Of a DNA stretch of 60,000 nucleotides, positions 34,135 through 46,125 are shown in pieces. Source of the stretch: Phoronis australis (taxonomy: Eukaryota; Phoronida; Phoronidae); contig NMRA01000401.1 in the NCBI GenBank assembly GCA_002633005.1, forward strand, positions 271,827 to 331,826. Direction: 5' to 3'. Position 1 is the stretch's first letter. Each line of letters opens with the position of its first letter. The notes beneath the pieces are model-generated. The model was not told the DNA's origin, made no database searches, and worked only from the letters and a program-made list of their open reading frames with translations. A program made the translations under genes and the position numbers.

Positions 34135-34142
34135 CGTGGGAA
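34135..34142 (+). promoter_or_regulatory. Su(H)/RBPJ-type site, hes distal
   Basis: CGTGGGAA is an exact consensus match, about 470 bases upstream of the hes ATG. A CACCTG/CAGGTG E-box pair lies nearby at 34054-34059 and 34082-34087. This is compatible with combined bHLH-activator and Notch input; function is inferred. Confidence 0.5.
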
Positions 34143-34149
34143 AACTGTG

Positions 34150-37100
34150 GACGAACGGATAGATATTTACATTGCAAACAGTTTCACTGTCTTCGTTTTT
34201 ATGATATCCTCTGACATAAGAATCAAACATACCATGGTGAAACGTTAAGTTATATGACTCGAGTCAAAGTTCAAATTAATCTTAAAGCTGAGATTTATCT
34301 TCAGATGTTAAGACCTGGCAGAACTTCAGCGTCCCTGCCTATTCACCTCTGCTGGTACCAGTCATGTGTCTAGCCATGGTTTATGCTAATCAGACAGGAA
34401 TACCGCGACTTATCCACTTTTATCGCTAAGGTTCTGCGCTGTAAGTGGCGTTGATAAAACGGCCTGCGACTGACTTGATGCCCGGTCGTTTATAGCTCCA
34501 GGCTGAAGTGACATTCGATGTTGTTTGATAACCTATGCTTGTCAGAGTGACACGCAGAAATGCGTTGGGGTATAAGCAAACGGAGTCACGATCGTGAACT
34601 TCAGCCGTGGATGGTGATCGTTAAGTACAGGATGTTTTGAGCAAAGAACATCGGGGAAAATACAAAAGCACCGCGGTTAGAAGAACGGAAACATTGAACT
34701 GACATTTGGCTAAGGATGCGTCAGACTCAAAAAGTATATCATTAAAACATGTAATACTGAACTGTGTATTTAGACTACAGTCGCAGGCCTTCACTTTCAG
34801 AATTGCACGCAGAGCTCGGTTTAGGTCACCGTAGAAACCAACAACGTGAAAGCAACACTCAAATAACATTTATTCGTCATTCTAGAAATAAGATAACTTA
34901 CCAAATATGTCTGTTGCTTCAAATATACTATGCGCTATTATATAAATATTCCGTAAATAAGATAGCTAATCGTATTAAATTAGACGTGAACATAACATAA
35001 ATATTTCCAACAATGTGTATTATCCACTGAACAGGATTTTCTCGTGAATATTAAGTGTTATAAAACTGAATCGACAGACGACGGTGGTATGACAAAAACT
35101 AAATACTGTCAAGTATTTAACATTGTGAAACATGCTTAGAATTCGAGATTACGATAAAATCCCCACGTACTTAGTTTTTTAATAACCATGCAAAAACAAT
35201 TTTAATTTTGATATCGCATTTACTGCCAGATTTTTCACCAAAATTCAGAGCAATCGTCCGGTTCCATTATTTTCGAATTAAATCAAAGTTTAACCTATTC
35301 ACCTTTGAAAGCAATTGCTAAAACGTCGTGTGCTCTTATACTGGTGGGAGCTGATTACAGCCGGACGGGGGAGGTCCTTATTTTGGTTTCTATATTGCTG
35401 CTGTATAGCGACAAATAACCAATTGTGGCGAGGCAATTGTATATTGAAGCAATAAACATTGGCTACATGGCAGGATAATAGAGGTATTCAAATGAGTATT
35501 TGGGTTTGTGCGCAACGTTATGAATTGATTTCCGAATACAACAGAGTATCTTTGGGTAAATATATTGTCGTCACGTGCACTTAAATATTGACTTGCTTTT
35601 AAAGGATCAGAGAAGGGTCCTGTGATTACAGCGAAATTCGACGTGACAGCGTGACCCAGTATGGGGCCCACACAAGTCTGCGCTCGTTAGTTGTCCGAGG
35701 CCTACGTGAACACTCACATGTATCTATCGCAAAAATTAAAAGTCATCATCAACCAATAACATTTGGTTTTGTGTGTTAAAAAATTGAGAACGATGCCGAT
35801 TTCAGGAATGATAGACGAATTTTAAAGTTGGTGGACCCGAGTTTAAACAAGAATGCGGCTAGAATTAAAGATCAAAGGGAACTTGTCATCGAAACCAATC
35901 GTGACGAAAATTCCCAAGTTGCCTGTCCATGTAATCTTTCAGTTAACAATACTCGCTGAAAACTTTAATCGGCGTCCCCAAAAATCAAATACCAACGACT
36001 TCAACTTGGATCCGCTGAGCGTATGCGTGTATTTTTCCCCTCATTTCATCGCCTTTCGACCGCCAGCTGGCGGTGTTGGCGACGCAATGTGAACAAAAAG
36101 TGGACGACATCACTTGGACTGAGTGAGTTAACAATGAGAAAAACGACGAACGAAAAAGCGTTGTTCAAGAAAAAAGACAGGCCAAGGATATGCTCATTAG
36201 GTTAGTCATATGGTGGGATAAACGTACAGCTAACTAATATTTTTTGTTAAGGTTTTATATTGGACCAGGAAGTTCACCAATTAAGAACAACCAATTACTG
36301 ATATTTACACAAGGTACAACATACAATCAGTAGAATGCAAAGCTCTTGAGAAAGTCGAATCTTTATCTCAGTACGCGAGCTGATTAGATGAAGAAGTTGA
36401 AGAAATCAAAAATGCTGTATTTGTTTATGTTCGTCGCATTCCGTAGTGGGATACACAGGTAATAACGTGGAACACCTCACAGTGAACATTTATTAGCCGT
36501 GATCGTAAGACGGTCTACTTTCGTCAAAAATATGTGTTTGTTGAAAAAATCATAATTTTGTGAAACTCACAAAGAGGACTGTTTCATGACAGAAATTTGA
36601 TTTTAAGCTTCCACAATTGCTAATTGCTGAAATAAGGTTTAGCCAAGGAATTATGAGAACATTAGTATAGAAATGTTTTATATCTGTTATCTCAATAACT
36701 AGATGTTCTCAGAATATTCTCAAAGGCTTTGTACATTTATTTTGCTCAAGTGAGATTTAATTATTTTTCATAAATAATTGTGTGGAGCGTAACATCCAAT
36801 ATCTTACTTAAGTCCACGTCCGTTTTCATGACACAGGCGCCTTGGTTCGATTTGGCGACTTGAGATTTTGTTTGGCGACGTCGTAAATATTTAAGTCACC
36901 ACGAAGTCGTAACGCACACACTACAGGACGAAAACGGACGGGAGAGAAAACTGTCCAGCTAAAACCGGAAGGGCGCGAGCATGACTCATGCGCAGACGTG
37001 TCCTGAAGGGCTATTATGCCGGAGGTGTGGTTACCGAACTGTTGATACATCCCTAATTTTCTACTCAATGGTGGCCATTTGCTCCGGACTCAATTGATTT

Positions 37101-37180
37101 CTTCAGTTCAGATGTCCAGTTTTCTTATTTTCGACTGTTGCCAACTATGCCTTCTTTGTGGAGGCCATTAGCCGGTTGCA
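34150..37180. other. Intergenic upstream of hes, nothing recognised
   Basis: No frame with a recognisable product. It may contain distal hes enhancers, but no Su(H)-type cluster was noticed beyond 34142. Confidence 0.4.
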
Positions 37181-37184
37181 TGAA

Positions 37185-37272
37185 CATGGGCGGCGCAGCA
37201 CTTAAAAAAGTGGGGGGACTAAAGCCCCTCAGCCCCCCTGTGGTGCACTGCTTATAGACCACGTGCGGCGCT
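37185..37272. repeat. Foldback repeat, family 3, second copy
   Basis: CATGGGCGGCGCAGCACTT, AAAAAGTGGGGGGACTAAAG and CCCCTGTGGTGCACTGC, ending ACGTGCGGCGCTC. It has the same block order as the unit at 3206-3329. Confidence 0.65.
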
Positions 37273-37517
37273 CATAATAAAACAGTAAACCTTTAATTCA
37301 GGGGCGTTGCATAAAAAAGTACCTATTTAATTGACGATTAGGGGAACATAATTGAGTCCCTGTTGGAAGCGGCTACAGGACACCCGCATTTGGGCTTTGG
37401 CCGATATTGGCGAACTCAATTAACATTTGTTGACCTGGGGAACTTTGCCAGGTCACTAAACGACGAGTCCCAAACATTGGCCTAGTTTGATGAATGTTTT
37501 GAGTCATCCAGTTGAGT

Positions 37518-37739
37518 AAATAATATGAAAAATAAACCAATTACTGGACTTACGGATTGAGTTAGCTACGTCCTCATCACGAGGACTTCGGCAGGCCACT
37601 GTGATGTCACGTGACTCACCAGTGGCTTTCCAAAGTCCTCGAGATGAGGACGCAACGTAGCCAAAGATGGGATATAGTATCTTTGACGTAGCTAACTCAA
37701 TTCTTAAGCCCAGTAATTCACTTATTTTTCATATTATTT
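37518..37739. mobile_element. Large foldback (hairpin) element, 222 bp
   Basis: The outer stem AAATAATATGAAAAATAA (37518-37535) pairs exactly with 37722-37739. Further in, ATTGAGTTAGCTACGTC pairs with GACGTAGCTAACTCAA, and CTCATCACGAGGAC with GTCCTCGAGATGAG. The inner CCACTGTGATGTCACGTGAC-TCACCAGTGG is itself palindromic, so nearly the whole element could fold on itself. Confidence 0.8.
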
Positions 37740-37882
37740 TGCCTAGTTTGGATTCCAAACAATTCAAGACCAGCCTAAAATGGTAGAACACAAGGATTCT
37801 GCAACTTTAACTGTAATGAAACCTAAAGCTACATTTCGCCGTTTAGATGACTAAAAACGAAAACTGAACTGAGTCTTTTACC

Positions 37883-38105
37883 TTCATAAAATTCGTCTCG
37901 TGATATTCGTAACCATAATATAACTATATTTCCGTTAAAAAACTCAAGTCAAAGGCAATGAGCACATGCGCCGTTTTCGATTTTGCAATTTTAGGGTTGA
38001 CAAAGTCGACCGGCCCAATAAACTCTTAAACGTGTTCTGGAGTTGCTGATCGTTCTTGTTGGTAACGGAAATAAGAATGTGAATATTAAGAAACCGATTT
38101 CATGA
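37883..38105. repeat. Old foldback repeat, family 6
   Basis: Left arm TTCGTCTCGTGATATTCGTA-ACC with ATATTTCCGTTA. Right arm has GGTAACGGAAATAAGAATGT, GAATATTAAGAAACCGA. Between them is ACATGCGCCGTTTTCGATTT-TGCAATTTTAGGGTTG. Related copies are at 3473-3600, 14614-14790 and 55268-55435. Confidence 0.55.
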
Positions 38106-38730
38106 GAGGTATAGTCCTATTTCGCATTTGTTATTTCGTCAACAAATCAGGGCGAAATTCAACATCAAACAAGGCACCACGTACAGAAAAATAAACTTTC
38201 TCAACGTGTTTCAGGAAGAACAACTTAGGCTACAGACTATTTTCGTCTCACTTCAGCAGAGTACACAGTCATTGCACAAATGGAGGTCAATCAGATAATT
38301 CATGTAATCTATTGCTAAACTGTGACGTGCTAACAATTGCATTTCAAAACTGAACTTTATACAGTTACAGGCTACCCGAACAACACAGTTGCCGCAATCA
38401 AAAGCGTATTCCCGTTAAGCACGGAACTGCAAACACTCACTAACGCGGCTCACCGCCAAAACATGGTGCTGGATCCATAAAACACGGCTTACGAACTTGT
38501 GCTCGGACTCGACAACATTGCTCACAGACATAACAAGCAGTTACAGGGGACGGGCATGGAGTCAGTGAGTCTCGTTTGTCATGCTGGGACACGAGTTTTT
38601 GGACGTGCGCGTTCGGGTTCTTCATCGTAATATTGCGGGCCGTGAGCGTATGTACAAGTCGGTGAACTGACATTATAAGCCTTGTTCGTAAGTGAGTGGA
38701 AGTCTTCGGCTTTAGGTCTCTACTCCGAAA

Positions 38731-38764
38731 GGCCTTTGAGAATCTTTTGAGATTCTCAAAGGCC
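38731..38764. repeat. Perfect 14-bp hairpin
   Basis: GGCCTTTGAGAATC, a 6-base spacer, then GATTCTCAAAGGCC. It is isolated from any recognised gene, with no T-run or processing signature to suggest a specific RNA. Confidence 0.7.
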
Positions 38765-39721
38765 TTCAGACATAAAAGTTACTCCACGACTATATGCTTC
38801 AACGAAATGGCTACTTGTGTTTTTGGAACATTTTATGGTATTATCGACCATTTACATCATGCCAACATCGTTGTATGAAACTGTATATGCCTGTGCTTTG
38901 CCCATCGCACAGCTTTCCGACAAGGCAGGGCATGCATCGTCAATAAATACGCGTCTTCAAAAAACGCATTTACAAACACTAATCGCTAACAAAGTTTTTC
39001 GAGGATTTCTTGATAAAAACGTTACCAAGATGTATATTGAGACGAGTGACCGTTTGCAGAATTGTCATGATCAGAACTTGGCGAATTTCTTTCTAACACT
39101 CTCTTAGAAAACAAATTAGTGTTAAAGGCCCAATAGTTTCATGTCTGGAAACCAGTGTTTTCGTTCATATTTCGGGGAGGAACTCATCGTTTTGTTTTTT
39201 AATTGTCAAACCGTACAACGAATGGAGTTTATTGGTCGTTTCAACGGAGAAATTCAACACTTCTACATCGATTTATCCGGGTGCTTTTTTAAATGCCTGA
39301 TATATCATGGTATTCTTGTTGCATATTCAGATTACAGACTGTTCGGAATATAGGCCTTCGTTGTACAGGCCTTCAGTGTAAGGACGCTTTGGAGTACACA
39401 GCAAGGAAAACGGAACTCGTAACCATGTCATTTCCGTGTAAAGGACTTTCAGGGTGTACGCCCTGAAGGGTCGATTCTCCAAAAAGGATACTCGGAGTAA
39501 TTAGCCTTCGGAGCAGCAACCCGAATCCGAGTCATGAAACAAAACGAAACAATAAATTAAGAATCACGTTTTCTTATTCAGTAATGGCAGCAACTTAAAA
39601 GATGTCGTGAAGAATATGTAAAAGATCTTTATTGGGGACGAAAAAAACAACAAGAATGATATATATTTTAAGTGGTATTGAGAATTTCAGGGTCACAACT
39701 CTACAAATAAATATTTCACAG

Positions 39722-39950
39722 AAGGAACCAGATGGGTTCCTTAATTACAAGAGATAAGACACATATTTAAGATACCCAATGTAAATTGAGAGGCACAGGT
39801 TAGCATAGTGCCAAATGGGTACATACTATTAAATGGGAATTGACCGATTGCCTACCAAGTGGGTCGAGCAAAACGGAAAATTCAATAACAAGTACCAAAT
39901 GGGTACAAACTGCCAAATAGGCACATATCATAAAGTACCAAGTGGGTACA
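39722..39950. repeat. Cluster of short quasi-palindromes of the TACCAARTGGGTA type
   Basis: AAGGAACCAGATGGGTTCCTT at 39722-39742 is a hairpin with a 5-base centre. TGCCAAATGGGTAC (39809), CTACCAAGTGGGT (39852), GTACCAAATGGGTAC (39892), TGCCAAATAGGCAC (39911) and GTACCAAGTGGGTAC (39935) follow. An adjacent stretch (39356-39520) has similar GCCTTCG and GTACGCCCTGAAGGG motifs. Confidence 0.6.
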
Positions 39951-39959
39951 CCAAACAGC

Positions 39960-41605
39960 TATAACAACCTGCAAAGCAGGTTCCGGACAAGCTGAGTGAG
40001 CAGACCAGCCGGAGTGATAAAAAGAGATAAAGATCTTTGTGTGTATAGAACTTGCGAAACGAAGATGAATCAAAAATAACAGAGATAAACCGATTATCTC
40101 AAATGATAATCAATGATCCTACATGTCTCATAGCTGAGCTGACATATTGTTGCAGCGTAATTCCCAATGAAAGAATTGAAAAGAAAAACATTTATTTTCA
40201 TTTATTTATGAAAGCAGATACAGCTGTCGTCTCGTTCCACTTACCGTTAAAACATGAATTCAGGAATTTTCTTCGTTAAGTCTGTCAAAGTGGGCTTAAA
40301 ATTCGCTTTACAGTATCAGGTTTAAATGGAAGCGCTCACCGTTAGTAGCTGCCCCATCCCGGTGATTTTCTGAGCAGTTTTCGACTCTTAAATACTAATA
40401 CTGAGTGGATACCAAAATAAAGTCGCGCTATTAAAGTAAAAAATATGTCAAAATCGAATTTGTCGGGGTAATTGGCCGCGTTTAGATTATGGCTTTCGTA
40501 CATTAGCAAACAGCGGAAAATGCACGTTTAAGTAAATCCTCTAAACAATTCAATTTTCTGTGCCACTGTCTGTTGTACAGCACCGTGGTATATTTGATAA
40601 TGCGCAACAGATAATGCAATAATAATGAATAAGTTATAAAAGTAAACATTTGTTTAATTAAGGTCGTATCAGAAATATTTGTAGCGACCGATGGCCGGCA
40701 ATAATATAAATCTTACCACCTGCATCTACTCCAGTTTGAAAACTGATTCTAATGAATGAGTTTGACTTGCAAGTCTTCATTCCATTTGATCACCCTGAAG
40801 TCAAATCTCACCACCTAAAACGCAAATTATGAATCAGGTTACACGTCCATCTGTGACGTCACCGGGTGTTCACGAGCCGATAACCGTCCTACAATGCATT
40901 TGAAAAAATGACAGCAGCGTCGTAGACAAAACCACCCGAATTACACCCCTGAAGTTATTTGTGTGTTTTACAGAAAAATTGTTTAAGAACACAAACGGCG
41001 AAATTGCACGTCATTCAACTGTGGCGGCGATTTTGTTAGTACAACACCAGGAATTATGAAAGAAACTGAAAAATTATGTGTCGCATTTTATAAGAATTAA
41101 ACGTCATATTCAAAGGGCACCATCTGCGCATCAATTTTGACAAAAATGGTTGGCACGAACTGTTGTCAGGATGGTGTATGAATAATAGTGAAAATGAAGC
41201 GGAAACAGGGTATTTAAAAAGTTGTTCGGGCATTTCAGATTTCACGAATCATCGACAAAACCCAGTCATCCAATACAATTTATCAAGATCCTTGTTTAAT
41301 CATAAATTAAGACGCTGATAATAACACACAACAACTATCGTTCAACTGCCTTCAGTGCACACAGTTGACAAAATATGCATCGAGTTGAACAACAATGACA
41401 AAGCACTATCGCATGTCCTATCACGAATACTGAACAATGCAGCTGACGTCACGCAATAGTAAATGATTATCCAGTGGAAAAATTGAAGTTTTATGCAACC
41501 CATCCATTGATACGTCGCACATCCCCAGCAATTGAGATAAACTCGCGTTCCGTCCAAGAAGGAAACTTGGATTCCCTTAGCTCCATAAGATCTCCACTAT
41601 TTCCT
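39960..41605. other. Intergenic, nothing recognised
   Basis: Short frames only; no known repeat family. Confidence 0.45.
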
Positions 41606-41609
41606 TAGA

Positions 41610-41670
41610 CCGGACTCGGATGAGAAGTGATTTCTGGGTTTACAAAAATCTGACAGTTCGTTATTCCTTG
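41610..41670 (+). repeat. Dispersed repeat, family 8, copy 1
   Basis: CGGACTCGGATGAGAAGTGA-TTTCT, then TTTACAAAAATCTGACAGTT. It matches GACTCAGACGAGAAGTGATT and GCAAAGAGCTGGCAGTT at 46126-46183. It directly precedes the family 5 element. Confidence 0.45.
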
Positions 41671-41677
41671 AAACCAG

Positions 41678-41829
41678 CCTCCCGTTCAGTAACGCTAGGA
41701 GCTCGCTAAAAAGCACGACTTTGCGAGATTGCGTGAGATTTTGCAGTGTATCTTAAATGAGAGCACGTGACTTTGACTAGATTAGCTAGGTCCTAGCGTG
41801 GGTCCCAGTGTTACTGAACACACGCCCGG
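41678..41829 (+). repeat. MITE-like repeat, family 5 (CGTTCAGTAACGCTAGG ends), fullest copy
   Basis: CGTTCAGTAACGCTAGGAGC on the left is matched by inverted TAGCGTGGGTCCCAGTGTTA-CTGAAC on the right. The interior has AAGCACGACTTTGCGAGATT and GAGCACGTGACTTTGACTAG. A related copy lacking the left end is at 18373-18500, and a left-end fragment is at 767-812. Confidence 0.7.
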
Positions 41830-41834
41830 AACTA

Positions 41835-44800
41835 CGCTCGGCACATAAAACGACACACCGTGAACTTATAGAACTTGATCTCGAGCAATAATAACGAACC
41901 GTCAGATCTTTCAAAGCCCTAAAATCGTCTCCATATTGTCTGAGGAACACTTTTCTAACGGTAAGTGGCCTCAGTAAATCAAAGTTGACTTTTGTGATGG
42001 AAGGCTGGTTTCAAGCCGCTTTAAATACGACGAGTACCCCAGTTGAGCCTAACGGGAAACGTGTACCACGGCTACCAAAATCAGACAGCATATCACCGCC
42101 ATGCTGACGTTGGGGTGATCATTATCGCATTAAGAATCATTATATAGCTCTTAGGCAATATTAGGTATTCAGTGTTTTTATTTCTTCAATTAACTTCTGG
42201 TGATATCAACAAAAACCAAACTACCGCCCCTTAGACAAAACATTGGTGAACGCGAATGCACAGGGTGAGTAAAAAATTACACTTTGTCGTTCTTCACTCC
42301 AACTCACCAACAAGAAGAACTACATTCACAAAATTTGGTAAAAAATGTATTTTCAATCATTTTTTCGAGACGCAAAAAAAATTCACGTCTGGATTTTCTG
42401 AAGCATGCAAGTGCTGTGAATTTTCCGCCAAAACTCCTGAAACTATGACCACGCGCTTCCCGGCCGTAAACAACACTGTGCTTCAGATGAGTGGAGGCAT
42501 CCTGGTAAAGTTACGGTGTCGGGACTATCGCCTCTTCGAAGATCTCATGCAGTAAGTCTAGATAGAAGTAAGGTATTGTTTGTCTTTTTAGTAACCGGAT
42601 GAATACAAATGACTTGAAACAATTTACGTTTACTGTCCCTTTGAGTTTTGCGGCGTGTAAACCGTATAAAAATTTTAGTTTTCTGTAACTCCAATCGGCC
42701 TCGCGCTTAAGTGTTAGAAAAGTTATAATATTGAGTATTCTTAGTCGGCTAAGCTTAGGTAGATTCGTATCATATGTCGTCATCCCTCCGCGTTAGTGAG
42801 CTAAATGAAACACAGGACATAAGAGAGTCACATTTTTGACTCACCTCATATATCATCATTTGTGAGATAGCAGGACAGCGAGGGGGCGAGAGGGTCACGC
42901 CATATGAGACGCCGCTTTTTCATACATGGTTTTCTCTCAAACAATATTTCAAAAATAATGATATTCACTGTGACATTTTTTATGCGCATACCGGCGATCT
43001 CTACTTTCCCACGGTCCAGATCAAGTCAACAACTCGTGAACGTACTGTAAAAATGAGCAAACAGGATTTTTCATTTCAGAAGTTTAATTTAATTTAAAAA
43101 ATGTGAAGCAGTGTCTTGTGTTTTGATTCAGGTGTTTTACCTGTTTATAAATTATCTTGCTAACGTTGGAGACTGCATCGACGTCGTCGTCATCACCAAA
43201 AGTAATTTTAAACATAATTTATATCTCACTTGACCTTGATTTTTTCCTTCAAATATTCTTTGGCGTTGGATATCAATTTTTTTGCTAAATATTAGCAAAA
43301 ACGAATTAAACACTTTCTATGTACCTAGGTAAGTAATCGTTGAGATGGACACCTTAAAGGAGGAGCCTTACCTAAGTTTATAACGGCCAGCGTTTTTAGA
43401 AGGAGCTTCCTTGAAAAATTCGCCTTTGCGTAGGGATTTGTTCCGCAAACCTAATCTTTTCGTACGTCCCTGGCCTCCGAATGTCCACCCATTGCGTCTG
43501 AGTTGTCAAGTTGTAAAAACGAACAAATATTTTGTTTTAACAAGTTGTATAAATAAAAAAATATCGTGTCGACCGGAAGATGAAAAAACTGTGGCCCGTA
43601 CGACAGGATGGTGTGAAAAAACTTAGGGTGGGGACGAAATTGTGAGCGACACGTCCCATATACATATACATGTACATATGCATTTACATATACATATACA
43701 TATATATATATATCCCATCTGTGGGAGTAGACCTCTTCTCGTTTAAGTAATCAATGATCTCAATTCTTGTCAATGTTTAACGCGTGTAATTAAGAACGCC
43801 AACACGCCGTATTGGAAAAACAAAACAAACCATTTCACCCCAACACGTGAATCAAAACAATGGTGTTGTAAAGGACAACGCCTGAATTTCGGAAAAGAAT
43901 AAACCAATAAACATTTCACTTTATTACAGTACCTTGGCCAAAGATACGTCACGCTGGAAACACATTTTTCGATGACCTTTACTCTACGACTTCACTCATA
44001 TCTATTTACATTCGTTGTATTTTATTCACTTTGTTCGTGGAACCAATCGTATGTCTTATCTAGATGACAAGGCGGAACCAGCTAAGTGAATTGAGTACAG
44101 CCATTGGCAACACTTAATTGACTTCTCCGGTTCCGTTGGATCAATCGGCTACGACACCTGATTGGCCTAAAAGCCCGGAGTCGCCATCAAGAACCAATCA
44201 GAAGTCTTAGGCTTTTGACCCGGCGGGACGGTGACGTCAATCAAGTGCAGTCACCATGTCTCCAAAAACTGTAAGATGGCTCTTTTTACTGTCTATCCCA
44301 AGTACGTGCCGGACGGCACCTCGCTCCTAAGCCTAATTGTATATCGACATCAATATAATCCCTTCCTCTGACCCGCGACGGCTGGGGCCGTGAGAACCGC
44401 CGATCGACGCTTTATTGAACTCAAGTATATAATTTCGTCATTTTCATAGTAAATCAGAAACGTGTACCGTTTTATTGAAAGTATGTCTTGAACTGGCTCA
44501 GATTAAATAAACCCCATTCATCACTTAGTTTTCCAGTCCTAACGTGTAATTTATTTCTGGGCCGTGTCTTGTCATGCGTTAAGATAGAGCTGGGAGCAAT
44601 ATATTGTTATTTTGAAAATGTAAATCACACAAATACAACATTATCACCAGAACGAAAACATAACGTGACACTGCGAAAAGAGCTTACAAAACAATATGCT
44701 GTAGCAAGACGGCATTGCATAAAGTAAATTGTACTTGATTGTACCAATGTCAGTGACAACGGTCACCTGGGAATGTTGCGGGACATATACATTGCAGCGG

Positions 44801-45295
44801 CAAAAGGATATACGCCGACAACATCGTTTTCTTACACTCTCGCGCGAAAACTCCACATCTACGGAAGTTGTAACGAACTCGCAACTTTTATTAAAACGCA
44901 CAATTGCAAAACTACTACAAAGGAAAACATTCATATTACCATGATACATTCCTGTGCAGCTTCATAGATTTGAAAAATATATAGTTTCATTGCTTGACAA
45001 TCGGTACATGAAAAGATATTGTCAAATATTATATTTCTGCAATTTAAGGTGACATTTCTTCGAATATTCTTAAAACAAAGTTTATTTAATTCTAAGAACT
45101 ATGATCCTTCATTACCTTGGACACCTTACAAGTGACATCTACCAATTGAATCAGACGAAAAAAAATTGGATTCCACAACTCTCATAATACTCCTGATTGT
45201 TTATGAATACAGGAATTGACAAAAATTAATGATGCGGGTATTTAAGTCAAAATAACATAGAACATTTCAGTACAAAATACTGCTTATTCTGTCGC
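41835..45295. other. Intergenic, one microsatellite
   Basis: Frames at 42256-42555 (plus) and 42511-42783 (minus) overlap and resemble nothing I know. Confidence 0.45.
43658..43715. repeat. TACATA / TA microsatellite
   Basis: Imperfect TACATA hexamers pass into a pure TA run. Confidence 0.9.
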
Positions 45296-45299
45296 CAAC

Positions 45300-45390
45300 A
45301 GTCACATGGATCCAGAATTTTGAGAACCAGTTTGATGCTTGTTATTCAGTGGAAAAAATGGTTCTCAAAATGCGGGATCCTGTAAGTGAC
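45300..45390 (-). repeat. Hairpin repeat, family 4, copy 4 (reverse, variant outer stem)
   Basis: AATTTTGAGAACCAGTTT and AAATGGTTCTCAAAATGCGG form the stem, with the loop in reverse orientation (GTTATTCAGTGG). The outer stem differs from the other copies: GTCAC..GGATCC pairs with GGATCC..GTGAC instead of the GTCTGATATAACGTG end. Confidence 0.7.
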
Positions 45391-45962
45391 TACTACTTAT
45401 CTGTCAATGATGAAAGACAACAAGTAAATCCCAAGGATGCACCTTATTTTATTACCACCCTCTTATAATTTTGTTTTATCATAAGCTTTATTTTGATTTG
45501 TAATATTTGGTAAGTTCACTAACTGAAGCGTCAGGCGAAACACACTTGCACTGCATTGAAGATGGCCAGAAATCTACAGGTCTCCATTCCTCCCAGCCAA
45601 ATTTAGTAAACATCTGGCAGTCTTGGTTTAACTTAAACTGGCACACAGCCTGCGCTGGATGTGTTGAAAATAAAAATTATGACTTCTCAATGTACATATA
45701 CTTCATTTGCCTTACTTTATAAGACTTAAAACAATGGATATCTGGAAATCTAGATCTATATAGCCATATAGCGCTTAAAGATAAAGATTCCATCACTGTT
45801 AAACTTTATTGATAAAATATATTTCGCTGCCAAGGCCTGTAAAAATAAAGCTTCTGATCTCTGAATTTTTAAAATACCTGGTACCAATTTTTTGTTTAGA
45901 TCTCGATTCATACATAAAGAAATGTAAGCCATTTGTCAATGGATTTTTTATTCAGACCATCA

Positions 45963-46107
45963 CAGTGGCGGATATGGTCTGGCAAGGGAGGCAGGCCCCC
46001 CCTAAAATTCTTCCAGATTCCATTTCACGCTTGGTGGGGTGCGAATGTCTCACGGGCAAAATCCTGGCTAATACTCTGCCCCGGCCCCCCAACTCAAAAT
46101 TGGAATT
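45963..46107 (-). repeat. MITE-like repeat, family 1, copy 4 (reverse)
   Basis: On the plus strand it begins CAGTGGCGGATATGG, then CCTAAAATTCTTCCAGATTC, GTGCGAATGTCTCACGGGC and ...CCCCCCAACTCAAAATTGG, the reverse complement of copy 1. It accounts for part of an open frame in this stretch. Confidence 0.75.
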
Positions 46108-46125
46108 GGTCTCGAATTGTACGTG

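Noticed and set aside
38731-38764. Perfect hairpin as a possible rho-independent terminator or miRNA precursor
   Set aside because: Such terminators do not apply in animals, and a 14-bp stem is too short for a miRNA hairpin.
43010-43017. TTCCCACG, a Su(H)-type match far from hes
   Set aside because: Isolated, about 9 kb from hes with no neighbouring gene; at the rate expected by chance.
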